A stretch of 64,000 nt of DNA. Source: Streptomyces sp. DvalAA-43 (GTDB lineage: Bacteria > Actinomycetota > Actinomycetes > Streptomycetales > Streptomycetaceae). The stretch's first letter is position 1. The number at the start of each line of letters is the position of its first letter. The position numbers and the translations under genes are program-made. The DNA lies in contig NZ_FMBW01000064.1 in NCBI RefSeq assembly GCF_900091725.1, positions 186,001-250,000 on the forward strand, read 5' to 3'. The notes beneath the pieces were generated by a model. It was given only the letters and a program-made list of their open reading frames with translations, ran no database searches and was not told where the DNA came from. Positions 63,769 through 64,000 of this stretch are shown one piece after another.

Positions 63769-64000
63769 ATGACGACCACGGCATCGCAATCACTCGCCAT
63801 CGCGGCCAAGGGGCTGCGAAAGTCCTACGGGGAGAAGGCGGTCCTCGACGGCATCGACCTGATGGTGCCGTCCGGCACCATCTTCTCGCTGCTCGGGCCG
63901 AACGGTGCGGGCAAGACCACCATAGTCAAGATCCTCTCGACGCTCATCACGTGCCAGGCCGACGAGTTGTACGTCGGTGGGCACGACCTGGCAACCGACC
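63769..64000 (+). CDS. ABC transporter ATP-binding protein, 3' end cut by window
   Basis: Only the first 77 residues are present. The Walker A motif is GPNGAGKTT at 43-51, preceded by a typical LRKSYGEKAVLDGIDL strand and followed by KILSTLITCQADELYVGGHDL, as in DrrA-type exporters. By family it powers efflux of a drug or lipid. ATG 63769 has no clear ribosome site. It lies 136 bases after the regulator and probably belongs to its target operon. Confidence 0.9.
   Translation, partial: MTTTASQSLAIAAKGLRKSYGEKAVLDGIDLMVPSGTIFSLLGPNGAGKTTIVKILSTLITCQADELYVGGHDLATD

Overview
The window is chromosomal DNA of very high GC content. Its short intergenic gaps, many GTG starts, overlapping ATGA/TGATG junctions, secreted Tat-type hydrolases, SpoIIE-type phosphatases, an Rpf/LysM/M23 protein and an AfsR-like regulator all point to Streptomyces or a very close actinomycete. 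No rRNA, tRNA or CRISPR array was seen. Function calls come from reading motifs and overall protein character; no database search was possible.

Layout. 1-3.2 kb: a partial wax ester/DGAT acyltransferase and a PAS-GAF-SpoIIE-ATPase phosphatase. 3.4-9.5 kb: an FprA-type reductase, a secreted GH18 chitinase with a DasR-like site, and a siderophore binding lipoprotein with two FecCD permeases under a good iron box. 9.5-15.3 kb: a small hypothetical protein; a YndJ-like/DUF1990 pair with a lipase-maturation-factor-like gene behind a doubled palindromic operator; and a GH29 fucosidase. 15.5-23.6 kb: a urea-nitrogen operon on the minus strand (urea transporter, ureA, a His-tailed CbiX-like protein, ureB, ureC, ureF, ureG, ureD, then an ammonium transporter). 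23.8-26.8 kb: tandem FluC channels, a 59-residue orphan gene and a zinc-ribbon SDR. 27-30.5 kb: a three-gene signalling operon (receiver-PP2C, CHASE3 histidine kinase, HATPase protein). 30.5-39.2 kb: GH92 and GH2 glycosidases that share a CAACGTTG palindrome upstream, a FhuF-like protein, a DMT transporter and an Rpf-LysM-M23 cell-wall protein.

39.3-49.0 kb is the most coherent metabolic block. It holds a class-I glutamine amidotransferase-like hydrolase, an ethanolamine-type permease, a GlnA-like ligase, an aldehyde dehydrogenase, an SDR, a secreted HAD phosphatase and a Tat-exported phospholipase C. The simplest reading is scavenging of phospholipid head groups followed by gamma-glutamylation and oxidation of the released amino alcohol. 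49.2-58.5 kb: a TetR regulator divergent from 6-phosphogluconate dehydrogenase, a DyP peroxidase with its encapsulin shell, an M64 peptidase, an HTH-TPR regulator, a proline-rich peptide, a racemase-family protein, a GNAT protein and panD.

58.9-60.4 kb is a transposon graveyard: an IS256-type transposase with a frameshift and a stop codon, its middle replaced by the 3' part of an ISL3-type transposase. Right of it, an AfsR/SARP-like regulator with an ATPase domain precedes an ABC transporter that runs off the window end. This suggests the edge of an accessory region.
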